Of a stretch of DNA of 63,635 nt, positions 1 through 8,929 are shown piece by piece. The notes beneath the pieces were generated by a model. It did no database searches. It was given only the letters and a program-made list of their open reading frames with translations, and had not been told where the DNA came from. The position numbers and the translations under genes were made by a program. Each line of letters begins with the position of its first letter. Within the stretch, counting starts at the first letter, position 1. Origin of the DNA: JBCDGZ01 sp038750655 (GTDB lineage Bacteria > Bacteroidota > Bacteroidia > Chitinophagales > Saprospiraceae); NCBI GenBank assembly GCA_038750655.1, contig JBCDGZ010000022.1, positions 1-63,635 on the forward strand, in the 5' to 3' direction.

Positions 1-45
1 CCTCCCAACTTTCGCGCAAGCTGTACCCAATAACAATAGAAGCAT
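1..45 (-). CDS. possible 5' end of a lipoprotein gene (partial)
   Basis: Reading leftward from an ATG at 45, the frame stays open to the window edge and encodes MLLLLLGTACAKVGR, a very short hydrophobic stretch ending in a lipobox-like GTAC. Only 15 codons are visible, there is no basic n-region, and the frame is also open upstream of the ATG, so the true start may be earlier. If real, it is divergent from uvrA. No function can be given. Confidence 0.3.
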   Translation of the reverse strand, partial: MLLLLLGTACAKVGR

Positions 46-135
46 GGCGATCTCAACTAATTCAATATTCCTTAAACAATGCAAAGCACCACTTGTCTTA
101 ATGTGGTAGTACCACAAATTCTACAGAAAAAGCTG

Positions 136-143
136 TATTTTTG
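136..143 (+). promoter_or_regulatory. Bacteroidota -7 element upstream of uvrA
   Basis: TATTTTTG matches the TAnnTTTG consensus of the Bacteroidota primary sigma factor and lies 47 bases before the uvrA start codon. No convincing -33 TTTG box is visible at the usual distance, so this rests on the -7 match and position. Confidence 0.45.
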
Positions 144-189
144 CCTATTGTTTTGCACTGTTCTACAATATTCCTGAAAAGAAAAAGAA

Positions 190-3039
190 ATGCCGAGAAA
201 GAAAGATGCTGCCCTCCTGGAAATGCCCGCTAAGAAGCCTGCGGCAGCAGGTATCCAAATCAAGGGTGCCCGGGCTAATAACCTCAAAAACGTCGATCTG
301 AATATCCCGAAGAACAAGCTGGTGGTCGTCACCGGGGTCTCTGGGTCCGGGAAGTCCTCGATTACAATGGATACCCTCTACGCCGAAGGGCAGCGCCGCT
401 ATGTCGAAAGCCTGTCTTCCTACGCCCGGCAATTCCTGATGCGAATGAAGAAGCCGGATGTGGATTATATCAAAGGCATCTGTCCCGCCATTGCCATCGA
501 GCAGAAGGTTAGTACCCGTAATGCTCGCTCAACGGTAGGCTCGCTTACCGAGATTTACGACTTTCTGCGCCTGCTCTATGCCCGTATTGGGAAGACCTAC
601 TCGCCCATTTCTGGGGAGCTGGTCAAAAGGCATGAGGTGACCGATGTGGTGGATTATGTACAATCCTTCGATGAAGGCAGCAAGGTGCAACTGCTCATTC
701 CCCTACAGCAAAAATATAAGGAGCGCAGCCTCAAGCAGGAATTCAATCTGCTGCTGCAAAAGAGCTACACCCGCCTGCAACTCGATGGTCAACTGATTCG
801 CCTGGAAGAGGTGATGGAGCAAGGTATACTGGACATCGACTCGACAGTACAGGAGCATGCCGATCGGGGTATTCGCATCTTGATCGACCGCTTTGTCGTG
901 AAAAAGGAGGATGAGGAAAACATGAAGCGGATCGCAGACTCCATACAAACGGCTTTTTATGAGAGCGAAGGAGAATGCATCGTGGAGGTGATTGATCAGG
1001 AAGAAATGAGCTTTAACAATCGCTTTGAGCTGGATGGTATGGAATTTCTTGATCCTACACCGCATTTGTTTAACTACAATAATCCCTACGGGGCCTGTCC
1101 GGTTTGTGAAGGCTATGGCAAGGTGATGGGGATTGATGAAAATAAAGTTATCCCCGATCCTTCGAAATCGGTGTACGATAATGCCATCGCTTGCTGGCGA
1201 GGGGAGAAGTCTAGCCAGTGGTTGCGGCAATTGGTGAACAGTGCTCACCACTTTGACTTCCCAGTACATCGGCCTTATCAGGAGCTGAGTCGCGAGCAAC
1301 GCCGTTTGCTATGGAAAGGGAATGAATACTTTGATGGGATTGATGACTATTTTAATGAGCTGGAAGAAAAAACTTATAAGATACAGAATCGGGTGATGCT
1401 GGCTCGCTATCGGGGTAAGACGACCTGCCATAGCTGCGAGGGGGGACGCCTGCGCAAGGAAGCGACTTACGTCAAAATTGAGAATACTAATATTACGGAG
1501 CTGGTTGATATTCCTATTGATGAGCTGCTGGACTTCTTCAATGGCTTGGAATTGAACGAATACGACGGGACCATCGCTCGCCGCTTGCTCCTCGAAATCA
1601 CTAACCGCCTGCAATTTATGCTCGACGTTGGCCTGGGCTACCTGACTCTAGGACGGCTTTCCTCCACCCTCAGCGGTGGCGAGACCCAGCGCATTAACCT
1701 GACCCGCACCTTGGGCAGCAACCTCACCAGCTCTATGTACATCCTCGATGAGCCCAGCGTTGGCCTACATCCTCGAGATACCAACCGCCTGGTCAGCGTT
1801 CTGGCCTCCCTGCGTGATCTGGGTAATACGGTCATCGTCGTCGAACACGAAGAGGACATTATCAAAAACGCCGATTATCTGATTGACATGGGGCCGCATG
1901 CCGGTATCCACGGTGGCGAAGTCATCTTCGCAGGCCCCTACGAGAACATCCACGATGAGGCAACGGATAGCCTGACTACCAAGTACATGAGCGGCCGTAT
2001 GGAAATTCCGCTGCCGGCCCGCCGCCGTAAGTTTATCGATGCCATTGAAATCAAAGGCGCCCGCCAACACAACCTTAAAGGCATAGATGTCAAGATTCCG
2101 CTGAATGTTATGACCGTTGTCTGTGGGGTCTCTGGCTCTGGGAAGACCACCTTGGTTAAACAAATCCTCTACCCAGCTTTGAAGAAGGCCCTGGGAGAGC
2201 ATCATCCCGGTTCGCCCGGTATGCACAGTAGTTTGGAAGGCGATCTGCATAAGATCACCCAGATTGAAATGATCAACCAAAATCCCATTGGTAAATCTTC
2301 GCGCTCCAATCCGGTGACCTATGTCAAAGCCTACGACGCCATCCGAAAGTTGATGACTAACCAGCAATTGGCGCGCATCCGGGGCTTCAAGCCCAAGCAT
2401 TTTTCTTTCAACGTCGAAGGAGGGCGTTGTGAGGCTTGTAAAGGAGAAGGCGAGCAGGTGATCGAGATGCAATTCCTGGCTGATGTTCGCCTAGAATGCG
2501 AGGAGTGTAAGGGGCAGCGTTTCCGTCCTGAGGTGCTGGAAGTCCGCTACAAAGGCAAGGATATTAACGAAATCCTCAACCTGAGCATTGAGGAAGCGCT
2601 GGAATTTTTCAAAGATAATAAAGAGGTGGTCAAAAAGATTCAGCCGCTGTTTGATGTTGGCTTGGGCTACATTAAGCTGGGGCAATCCTCGAGTACTTTG
2701 TCCGGCGGGGAAGCGCAGCGGGTAAAGCTGGCTTCTTTTCTGGGGCGCGAGCGAATCACGGAGAAAATCTTCTTCATCTTTGACGAGCCAACGACGGGGC
2801 TGCACTTCCACGATATTCGCAAGCTGCTGGATGCCTTCAATGCGCTGGTCGAGAAGGGGCATACGGTGTTGGTGGTGGAGCACAACATGGAGATTATTAA
2901 GTCCGCCGACTGGCTAGTAGACCTAGGTCCCGGAGGGGGTAAGGAAGGCGGCGATCTGGTTTTTCAGGGCCTTCCAGAGAAGCTGGTCAAAGTCAAAGGT
3001 TCTTTTACCGGAAAATACTTGAAGGAAAAGCTGAAATAA
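190..3039 (+). CDS. uvrA: UvrABC excision nuclease subunit A
   Basis: DNA-damage recognition ATPase of nucleotide excision repair; it dimerises, loads UvrB and acts in the cytoplasm. The 949-residue product has the normal family length and two ABC ATPase halves. The first Walker A (GVSGSGKSS) is at about residues 49-57 and the second (GVSGSGKTT) near 644-652, each followed by an LSGGE signature (LSGGETQR, LSGGEAQR) and a DEP Walker B. Zinc-finger cysteine pairs are visible in the first half (CPVC, CHSC) and in the second half (CEAC, CEEC). The signature region and QRRYVESLSSYARQF segment are typical of UvrA. The ATG start follows a -7 element. The gene is monocistronic and ends at a strong hairpin. 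Confidence 0.97.
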   Translation: MPRKKDAALLEMPAKKPAAAGIQIKGARANNLKNVDLNIPKNKLVVVTGVSGSGKSSITMDTLYAEGQRRYVESLSSYARQFLMRMKKPDVDYIKGICPAIAIEQKVSTRNARSTVGSLTEIYDFLRLLYARIGKTYSPISGELVKRHEVTDVVDYVQSFDEGSKVQLLIPLQQKYKERSLKQEFNLLLQKSYTRLQLDGQLIRLEEVMEQGILDIDSTVQEHADRGIRILIDRFVVKKEDEENMKRIADSIQTAFYESEGECIVEVIDQEEMSFNNRFELDGMEFLDPTPHLFNYNNPYGACPVCEGYGKVMGIDENKVIPDPSKSVYDNAIACWRGEKSSQWLRQLVNSAHHFDFPVHRPYQELSREQRRLLWKGNEYFDGIDDYFNELEEKTYKIQNRVMLARYRGKTTCHSCEGGRLRKEATYVKIENTNITELVDIPIDELLDFFNGLELNEYDGTIARRLLLEITNRLQFMLDVGLGYLTLGRLSSTLSGGETQRINLTRTLGSNLTSSMYILDEPSVGLHPRDTNRLVSVLASLRDLGNTVIVVEHEEDIIKNADYLIDMGPHAGIHGGEVIFAGPYENIHDEATDSLTTKYMSGRMEIPLPARRRKFIDAIEIKGARQHNLKGIDVKIPLNVMTVVCGVSGSGKTTLVKQILYPALKKALGEHHPGSPGMHSSLEGDLHKITQIEMINQNPIGKSSRSNPVTYVKAYDAIRKLMTNQQLARIRGFKPKHFSFNVEGGRCEACKGEGEQVIEMQFLADVRLECEECKGQRFRPEVLEVRYKGKDINEILNLSIEEALEFFKDNKEVVKKIQPLFDVGLGYIKLGQSSSTLSGGEAQRVKLASFLGRERITEKIFFIFDEPTTGLHFHDIRKLLDAFNALVEKGHTVLVVEHNMEIIKSADWLVDLGPGGGKEGGDLVFQGLPEKLVKVKGSFTGKYLKEKLK

Positions 3040-3064
3040 TGCTTACCTAAGCAAAAGACCATAA

Positions 3065-3110
3065 AACTAAAGCCTTCAATTAATAGAATTGAAGGCTTTA
3101 GTTATTTACA
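3065..3110. terminator. bidirectional intrinsic terminator
   Basis: A perfect 17-bp inverted repeat (3065-3081 with 3087-3103, 5-nt loop) lies between the convergent ends of uvrA and the lipoprotein gene. It can terminate transcription from both sides. Confidence 0.85.
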
Positions 3111-3127
3111 GCGTATGATCAAATGGA

Positions 3128-3730
3128 TTAGTCACAATCAATTCTAGGAACTGTAATTAGACCACCAGAAGGTTGGAGAATACAAGTTGCTTTTACTCTT
3201 ACTTTGTCATTCTCACAGTCTACATTATTCCGATTCAGGATATTCCCCTGAATATTGCTGCCGTTCAGATAGATGTTGGCATTGGCACCAGCGAAAGCAA
3301 CGACGCCTCTGCGTAGGAACAGGCCAATCGCAAACAGGTTGCTAGAAGGCAGGCCGTGGCTCACGCGTACATCCGTAGAGAAGTCGCCATCCGCAAAAGC
3401 CTGGGCAACGAGTACGTACTGGTCGGTAGTTCTTGATACCACACCTTCGGGGCGATAGGCCGCTTGAATCATATCGCTGAGTAGATTCATTTTTTCTTCC
3501 ATCGTGTATTCTAAGGAGCCATGCTTGGCGAGGATCATAGCGTCTACCTCTTCGGCAGTATGGCTGAATTGCTTTTCCATTTCAGAGAAAATAGCTACAG
3601 GGTTTTCTTTCAGTTCAACAGTCGTCGTGCTGGTCTCTAAGGTAGGCTCGATGCTTTCCTTTTGAGTACAGCTAAAAAAGAATAGAGCGATGGCGGAGAG
3701 TAAAAGTGTACTTTTTGACAAGAATTTCAT
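3128..3730 (-). CDS. hypothetical lipoprotein
   Basis: 200 residues starting with a lipoprotein signal peptide: basic n-region (MKFLSK), hydrophobic core and lipobox FFSC with the acylated Cys at about residue 20. The mature part begins with an acidic Thr/Glu-rich linker, then a helical segment (about 45-95), and ends in a segment containing GLFLRRGVVAFAGANANIYLNGS that could be beta-rich. I recognise no domain. It is probably anchored in the outer or inner membrane. It is separated from the AraC regulator by 145 nt and shares the downstream terminator with uvrA. Confidence 0.8.
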   Translation of the reverse strand: MKFLSKSTLLLSAIALFFFSCTQKESIEPTLETSTTTVELKENPVAIFSEMEKQFSHTAEEVDAMILAKHGSLEYTMEEKMNLLSDMIQAAYRPEGVVSRTTDQYVLVAQAFADGDFSTDVRVSHGLPSSNLFAIGLFLRRGVVAFAGANANIYLNGSNIQGNILNRNNVDCENDKVRVKATCILQPSGGLITVPRIDCD

Positions 3731-3875
3731 GATGATAGATTTTGGTAATTAAAAAGAATAGAGGTTTGAATCGATACTCAAATTCTGATTTTCATCATCA
3801 GGAATACCCTTTTAGAAAGAGCAGAAAGTATAGAATTCAGAACATTTTACTATTGGTACAGATAAGGGTATAGAT

Positions 3876-4622
3876 TCAAGAATCTATAGCTTGAATTAGG
3901 CTTCCAGGCGAACACTTAGTAATTTTTTTTACGGCATTATAAAAAGACATCTTGTTCTTAAAGCCACATTCTGCGGCCATTCCCTGGATGGATAGGTTCT
4001 GGTGTAGACCTTCTCGAATGAGCTTTTTAAAATGGTTGACGCGGTAGGTGTTGAGGAAATCCCGAAATTTTAAGCCAGTTTCGGTATTGATGACCTGCGA
4101 AAGGTATTTGGTATTGGTCGACAATCGTTCTGCCATCATAGATAGGGAGCATCTGGGGTTTTTATAGATGGCATCTTCTCGAAAAACTCGCTTTAATTCT
4201 TTGTAGATTTTAATGGCATTGATTTTCGAAAGATTGCTCGAAGAATATTTCTTCTTTTCCATAATATGGGCTCTCACTTCTGCGGAGATATGGTCATTAT
4301 CGCCGCTAAGGGCCATATAGGCGATCAGTTTCTGTTGGGTGTCATAAATGGGATGAACGGTGAGTAGACAGTCGTAGGGGTCCCCGTTTTTGCGGTAATT
4401 CTCAATGCGTTCTGTAAAAGGAACACCCAGTTTCAACAGCTTGTGAATGCACTCTATGATCTCGGGATTGGAGTTTGGGCCTTGCAAAATACTCGGACTT
4501 TTGCCGATTACTTCTTCCAAATGGTAACCTGTGAGCTTTGTAAACTGCTGGTTGACCCAGATTATTCGTCTGTTGGGATCCGTCATAATGATCGCCACTC
4601 CGCTGTGTTGGCTTGCTTGCAT
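3876..4622 (-). CDS. PAS domain-AraC family transcriptional regulator
   Basis: 248 residues in two parts. Residues 1-115 form a PAS domain of the LOV-like subtype (ITDPN-like start, WVNQQFTKLTGY, EEVIGKSPSILQGPNS, then a PAC-like VHPIYD segment). In true LOV photoreceptors the segment after the glycine holds a flavin-binding Cys (NCRFLQ); here it is SPSILQ, so that Cys is absent and light sensing by the classical adduct is not expected. Residues 150-245 are an AraC HTH (FLNTYRVNHFKKLI, CGFKNKMSFYNAVKKITKCSPGSL). An in-frame TAG lies three codons before the ATG, fixing the start. It probably controls nearby or distant genes in response to a small ligand or redox signal; targets are unknown. 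Confidence 0.85.
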   Translation of the reverse strand: MQASQHSGVAIIMTDPNRRIIWVNQQFTKLTGYHLEEVIGKSPSILQGPNSNPEIIECIHKLLKLGVPFTERIENYRKNGDPYDCLLTVHPIYDTQQKLIAYMALSGDNDHISAEVRAHIMEKKKYSSSNLSKINAIKIYKELKRVFREDAIYKNPRCSLSMMAERLSTNTKYLSQVINTETGLKFRDFLNTYRVNHFKKLIREGLHQNLSIQGMAAECGFKNKMSFYNAVKKITKCSPGSLIQAIDS

Positions 4623-4643
4623 AGGAGACTAGGGCAAAGTGAT

Positions 4644-4660
4644 CTTCCTGTAGCAGGAAG
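4644..4660. promoter_or_regulatory. inverted repeat upstream of the PAS-AraC gene
   Basis: CTTCCTG-TAG-CAGGAAG is a perfect 7-bp inverted repeat with a 3-nt spacer, 22-38 nt before the regulator start codon. It could be an autoregulatory operator or a leader hairpin. Confidence 0.35.
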
Positions 4661-4813
4661 TAAAATGAATAACAACAATTCAGACTAATGGAATAAGTCG
4701 ATGAGTGGAGCTTAAAGTAGAAAAGGTAAAAGTAAAGTTGTCTATAAAATGGATGCTGCGCCAGTTCAGGTACATTAATAAATAATTAATTTTATGTGAA
4801 CTGCTCCAAACAA

Positions 4814-4850
4814 AAAGCCCTTTCAAAGATCACGTCTTTGAAAGGGCTTT
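4814..4850 (-). terminator. terminator of the cytochrome c peroxidase gene
   Basis: A perfect 16-bp inverted repeat (4814-4829 with 4835-4850, loop TCACG), 20 nt past the stop codon of the minus-strand peroxidase gene, followed on that strand by a T-rich run. It may also stop readthrough from the other direction. Confidence 0.8.
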
Positions 4851-4869
4851 CCCGTTTATATTATTTTTG

Positions 4870-6048
4870 CTAATTCTTAAATGGATCAGAGAAACGCTCT
4901 GCACTGGTGAAAGTATTGTCCGTCAACGTCCTCATAAAGGCAATCAATGCCGCTTTCTCCTCACCGGTGAAATCCATCTTTACCGGGTCTCCCCCTGCCT
5001 TCAGGAAGTGGTGAAGGTTGTCGTGCGCCTGAATGCCTGAGCTGTAATGATCCACTACTTCCTCCAACGTTTCGAAGCGACCATCATGCATATATGGAGC
5101 CGTTAGTTCGATGTTGCGCAGCATAGGGACCTTGAATACCCCTTTATCACTTCGCAGGCCAGAAATACCACCGATTCCCTCATCAGAGTACACCTGGTCC
5201 AAACCGTTGCTGGCCGAGGTTTCTTCCACCTGTACAAAGTTAGAACCGTGGCAGCCTGAGCAACTGTTCATATAAACCAGCTTTCCTAGATTCTCCTGTT
5301 GGGTGAAGTTGTCGAAATCTGTAAAAGGATTAGAGTGGGCCTTTGCCAGACCCTTATCGAATCTACTCTCAGAAGTGACCATAGAATTGATGAACTCTGC
5401 GATGGCCTCCAAAATGAGAGAGGAAGTAATGCGATCGGTACCGTAGGCCTTTTTGAAAAGCACCTTGTAGTAATCCTTACTCGACACTCTTTCTTCCAAT
5501 AAATCCATATCCATTCCCATCTCGATGGGGTCTTGAAGCGTCTGAGTACTTTGTTCCTGAATGGTGGAAGCGCGATTATCCCAGAAAATATTACCGCGAT
5601 TAGAAGGAAAGCCGCCACCGCTGCCATAAGTAGCTTCGAAGCTGGCTACAGCACCAAGGGCAAAGGAATTTCTTTTGGTCAATCTTCCTTCAAATCCTTC
5701 GCTGAGTGCTACAGGATCGGCAAAGGCACGAGATTGGGCGTGGCAGGAGGCACAAGATACACTGGAGTTCCTAGAAAGGGCTTTATCGTAAAATAACACG
5801 CGGCCCAAGGTCGCTTCCGTATTAGAGATGAAAGACATCTGAGCATTAGCATCGTGAAAATGCTGGGGGAGATTGACCCTGTAATCCAGGGGAAATTCGG
5901 GAAGGTTGAGGGATTTTTGCAGCGTAGTGTACTCTGAATCAGAATAGTGAAAATTATTGACATCGCTATCGACATTATCCTTTACACAGGAACTAAAAGA
6001 AAGGACAAATAAGGCGAATAGCAGAAGGGGGATTCCATTTGTTCTCAT
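4870..6048 (-). CDS. di-heme cytochrome c peroxidase (MauG/CcpA family) lipoprotein
   Basis: Periplasmic or membrane-anchored enzyme that reduces H2O2 to water using electrons from cytochromes or the quinol pool. The 392 residues begin with a lipoprotein signal (lipobox FSSC, Cys about 21). Two CxxCH heme c sites are visible, C99-x-x-C102-H103 and C263-x-x-C266-H267, in the order and spacing of bacterial di-heme peroxidases. Segments LGRVLFYDKALSRN, FWDNRAST and PYMHDGRFETLEEVV are family hallmarks. MauG-type homologues that modify other proteins cannot be excluded by sequence alone. Single gene with its own terminator. Confidence 0.93.
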   Translation of the reverse strand: MRTNGIPLLLFALFVLSFSSCVKDNVDSDVNNFHYSDSEYTTLQKSLNLPEFPLDYRVNLPQHFHDANAQMSFISNTEATLGRVLFYDKALSRNSSVSCASCHAQSRAFADPVALSEGFEGRLTKRNSFALGAVASFEATYGSGGGFPSNRGNIFWDNRASTIQEQSTQTLQDPIEMGMDMDLLEERVSSKDYYKVLFKKAYGTDRITSSLILEAIAEFINSMVTSESRFDKGLAKAHSNPFTDFDNFTQQENLGKLVYMNSCSGCHGSNFVQVEETSASNGLDQVYSDEGIGGISGLRSDKGVFKVPMLRNIELTAPYMHDGRFETLEEVVDHYSSGIQAHDNLHHFLKAGGDPVKMDFTGEEKAALIAFMRTLTDNTFTSAERFSDPFKN

Positions 6049-6247
6049 AACTTAGAAGGGATTGAAAAGTTTACAATTATCCTAATAGAATAACTAAATT
6101 TAAGCAATAATCGAGTAGAATACAATTTTTGAATAGCGATCCTACCGGTTTTTAGCCCTTTTTAACATTCTCTCTGTAAATATTAGCGTGATAAGTGTAA
6201 TCTTATTGTCACTTTTTCAAAAATTAACGTTTTTGTTCAATCCCCGT

Positions 6248-7102
6248 CTATAGCGTTTGCGCCGCGAAGGTGTCGCCCTGCGATAGGTCACCCGTCTTGA
6301 AGCCTTTGAGGAACCATCGCATTCGCTGCTCGGAGGTTCCGTGGGTAAAGGAGTCCGGCACGACGTAGCCTTTAGACTGCATTTGCAAACGGTCATCGCC
6401 AATGGCATTAGCGGCGGTTAGGGCCTCTTCGATGTCCCCTTCTTCGAGAATACCCTTGGTCCGTTGGGCGTGGTGCGCCCAAACCCCGGCCAGAAAATCC
6501 GCTTGCAACTCCAAGCGTACCGACAGGTTATTGTAAGCTTTTTGGCTGATGCGCCCACGCTGGCGATCTACTTCTGTCGTAATGCCTAAGAGATACTGCA
6601 CATGGTGAGCCACCTCGTGAGCCACAACGTAGGCCATCGCAAAGTCGCCAGGGGCGTTGAATCGCGTTTTCAATTGTTGGTAGAAGCTCAGATCGATATA
6701 GACAGATTGGTCAGCTGGGCAATAAAAAGGGCCGGTAGCAGCGCTAGCGAAGCCGCAGTCCGAGCGGTCCTGCTGGGTAAATAAGACCAGCGTAGGCTCC
6801 TGATACCGGCGGTTGAGCTGCTTGGGAAACAGATCATTCCAGACATCCTCCGTCTCCTTAAGGACTACCGAGACAAAGCGCGCCAGCTCATCATCCTGTC
6901 CGCCCGTCTGCTGCACCGTCGTCGTCTGAGCCTGCTGCTGCCCCTGCATTTGTTGTAAAAGGTGCAATGGATTTTCTCCCATCAGGAGACCAAAAATTAA
7001 GATAAGAATAGAGCCAATACCAATGCCGGCCCCTACCTTTTTGGTCCGCCCTCGGCGGCGATCATCGACATTCGAGCTGCCTTGTTTTCCTTGCCAACGC
7101 AT
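6248..7102 (-). CDS. neutral zinc metallopeptidase, YpfJ family
   Basis: 284 residues. A short basic N-terminus (KGSSN..RRRGR) precedes one membrane segment at about residues 23-42 (GAGIGIGSILILIFGLLMG), then a Gln-rich linker. The peptidase domain carries HEVAH at 162-166 (within VVAHEVAHHVQ), with further conserved acidic residues in the LELQADFLAGVWAHHA segment and the family tail GTSEQRMRWFLKGF. The family is annotated as putative neutral zinc metallopeptidases; substrates are not known. The catalytic domain would face the periplasm if the N-terminus is cytoplasmic. Single gene, divergent from the SRPBCC gene. Confidence 0.9.
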   Translation of the reverse strand: MRWQGKQGSSNVDDRRRGRTKKVGAGIGIGSILILIFGLLMGENPLHLLQQMQGQQQAQTTTVQQTGGQDDELARFVSVVLKETEDVWNDLFPKQLNRRYQEPTLVLFTQQDRSDCGFASAATGPFYCPADQSVYIDLSFYQQLKTRFNAPGDFAMAYVVAHEVAHHVQYLLGITTEVDRQRGRISQKAYNNLSVRLELQADFLAGVWAHHAQRTKGILEEGDIEEALTAANAIGDDRLQMQSKGYVVPDSFTHGTSEQRMRWFLKGFKTGDLSQGDTFAAQTL

Positions 7103-7265
7103 AGTTTTTCGTGTTTATAGGTGAAAGATGATGGGGTAAAAATAGCTTTTTTACAGAGAATCGGGGTAGGATTGGGCTATTTGGCTTGGGCTTCTTCGAT
7201 TTTTTGTTTGATCACAACCTTTCCCCCTATCCACTGTTCAATATATGATTTAAAAGTCACTTCCT

Positions 7266-7751
7266 ATGAAAATCCATCAGTTAAAGCGCATTCAAATCCT
7301 GCCGATCAGCATGGAGCAGGCTTGGGATTTCTTCTCTAATCCCAAAAACCTCAACGAGATTACACCGCCGGATTTGAACTTTCAAATCCTCTCCGGGGCC
7401 GACCAGCGGATGTACGCCGGGCAGCTGATTCGCTACCATATCAATCCCATCCTCAATATTCCCATGCAGTGGGTAACCGAGATTACGCACTGCGAAGAGC
7501 ACCGCTATTTCATTGATGAGCAACGCTTTGGACCCTACAGCCTCTGGCACCACCAGCACCACTTCAAGGAAGTCAAAGGCGGTATCGAAATGATCGATCT
7601 GCTGCATTACAAACTGCCGATGGGCCTCCTGGGCAACCTACTGGCCGGATGGTATGTCAAAGGGAAAGTGGAATATATCTTTGACTATCGCTATGAGGTA
7701 CTAGAGAAAATCTTTGCAGCAAAAGCGCAATCTGCGCCTGTACAAGCCTAG
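7266..7751 (+). CDS. SRPBCC family protein
   Basis: 161 residues of the START/Bet v1-like SRPBCC fold. The N-terminus (PISMEQAWDFFSNPKNLNEITPPDLNF) is typical of the subgroup often annotated as ligand-binding or cell-division-inhibitor-like proteins, followed by the strand GQLIRYHI and DEQRFGPYSLWHHQHHFKEV. The fold binds hydrophobic ligands in a central cavity; the ligand here is unknown. No signal peptide, so cytoplasmic. It stands alone, divergent from the zinc peptidase gene and convergent with the CAT-like gene. Confidence 0.85.
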   Translation: MKIHQLKRIQILPISMEQAWDFFSNPKNLNEITPPDLNFQILSGADQRMYAGQLIRYHINPILNIPMQWVTEITHCEEHRYFIDEQRFGPYSLWHHQHHFKEVKGGIEMIDLLHYKLPMGLLGNLLAGWYVKGKVEYIFDYRYEVLEKIFAAKAQSAPVQA

Positions 7752-7784
7752 TGTTCTCCTAAGGTTTAACCAAATAACGAGTGA

Positions 7785-8426
7785 TCACCGCAAGTAAGCG
7801 GCCGGCTGATCCAGCATCTCCTGCATTTTAGTAAAGAACCGACCAATGTGTATCCCATCAACAAGGGCATGATGGGCCTGAACCGCCAGTGGCATCCAAG
7901 TCTGCTCATCGGCAGCCCTGAATTTACCCCAGGCGATACGTGGAACAGAATCCACCGGAGTGCAGTGCATAGGATGTTGAATACTGGTAAAGTTAATCCA
8001 GGGAATGGCCGAGAGGAAGAGGTAATCATCCCGTCCTTCTTCATCTTCAAAAGAAGGCTGGTTTTTCATCTCTTCCATCTTTTCTAGCGCTGCCTTGGCG
8101 AAGACAGTATAGGCTTCTACGTATTGGACCTCACAGAAACTAAAGACCTCCTCTGCATTAGTATGGACTGTAAAAGAAGGATGGACGGCCTTGTGCTCGA
8201 CTACCTGCTGCCCTCGGATGCGCTGGCGCAGCTCAGGGATCGAATTAGCCGCTCGGCTAACCAAATAGACGATGCTCGGGGTGAAGCGCAGTCGTTTGGC
8301 TCGAATATAATCCAGCAAAGTACCAATTTCTACCTGTGCACAAATGTTGAGATGGGGTTGATCCATCTGACTGAAAAATTCAAAATGCTTTTGACGATGT
8401 GGATGGCTAAACTGAATGATTTTCAT
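7785..8426 (-). CDS. chloramphenicol acetyltransferase-like protein (CatA family)
   Basis: 213 residues from the ATG at 8426; the frame continues upstream but that part overlaps the VOC gene antiphase and is not like the family. The catalytic HxxxDG motif is HALVDG, with His186 and Asp190, near the C-terminus as in type A CATs, and the IPWINFTSIQHP segment holds the family Ser/Thr. CAT family enzymes transfer acetyl from acetyl-CoA to chloramphenicol as trimers. Many chromosomal Bacteroidota homologues are of this size but lack demonstrated resistance, so the real acceptor may be another alcohol. It lies 22 nt after the VOC gene, probably in one transcript. Confidence 0.85.
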   Translation of the reverse strand: MKIIQFSHPHRQKHFEFFSQMDQPHLNICAQVEIGTLLDYIRAKRLRFTPSIVYLVSRAANSIPELRQRIRGQQVVEHKAVHPSFTVHTNAEEVFSFCEVQYVEAYTVFAKAALEKMEEMKNQPSFEDEEGRDDYLFLSAIPWINFTSIQHPMHCTPVDSVPRIAWGKFRAADEQTWMPLAVQAHHALVDGIHIGRFFTKMQEMLDQPAAYLR

Positions 8427-8448
8427 GCAAAGGCAAGGTTTTTGCGCA

Positions 8449-8862
8449 TCAACTAGCAAAAATCTGATTGAAATCTTTAAAGGACTTGAATTCAATGGCG
8501 TTGCCACTCGGGTCCAAAAAGAACATGGTCGCTTGTTCGCCAACCTCCCCTTTAAAGCGGACATAAGGCTCAATGACGAATTCCGTACCGTGAGCGCGCA
8601 GCTTTTGGGAGAGTTTTTCCCAATCTTCCCAGGGTAAAATAGCGCCAAAATGTCGGATGGGTACATTGTGGCCGTCGACGGGATTTTCTCCCGAGGGGTT
8701 CGCCTCAACGTCGGTCAGATGAGCGGTAATTTGATTACCGAAGAAGTTGAAATCGATCCAACGATCAGAAGTTCTGCCGACGCTACAGCCCAGCAGGTCT
8801 TCGTAGAATTGACGGGTTTTTTCCAAATTATTTACCGGAAAAGCTAGATGAAAAGGAAGCAT
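8449..8862 (-). CDS. VOC (glyoxalase/bleomycin resistance) family protein
   Basis: 137 residues from the ATG at 8862 (MLPFHLAFPVNNLEKT). Upstream in-frame codons exist but the first betaalphabeta strand of the VOC fold starts exactly here. Two VOC half-modules are visible: FHLAFPVNNLEKTRQFYEDLLGC and the C-terminal FFLDPSGNAIEFKSF, with candidate metal ligands His5, His in RHFGAI and Glu in IEFK. Such proteins act as dioxygenases, glyoxalases or drug-binding proteins; the substrate here is unknown. First gene of a likely two-gene unit with the CAT-like gene. Confidence 0.88.
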   Translation of the reverse strand: MLPFHLAFPVNNLEKTRQFYEDLLGCSVGRTSDRWIDFNFFGNQITAHLTDVEANPSGENPVDGHNVPIRHFGAILPWEDWEKLSQKLRAHGTEFVIEPYVRFKGEVGEQATMFFLDPSGNAIEFKSFKDFNQIFAS

Positions 8863-8867
8863 TTTGT

Positions 8868-8875
8868 TATTTTTG
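8868..8875 (+). promoter_or_regulatory. Bacteroidota -7 element upstream of the GNAT gene
   Basis: TATTTTTG matches TAnnTTTG, 54 bases before the plus-strand GNAT start and inside the short divergent gap with the VOC gene. Confidence 0.4.
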
Positions 8876-8929
8876 TAGAGGCTACACAATTTCGCGGAGT
8901 AATATAGTAATAAACCCTTTAAAATCAAT

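Noticed and set aside
703..1299. Long minus-strand frame inside uvrA
   Set aside because: Antisense shadow of a well-supported gene with no signal peptide, domain or promoter.
8427..8708. Upstream extension of the CAT-like gene
   Set aside because: It lies antiphase within the VOC gene; family similarity begins at the ATG at 8426.
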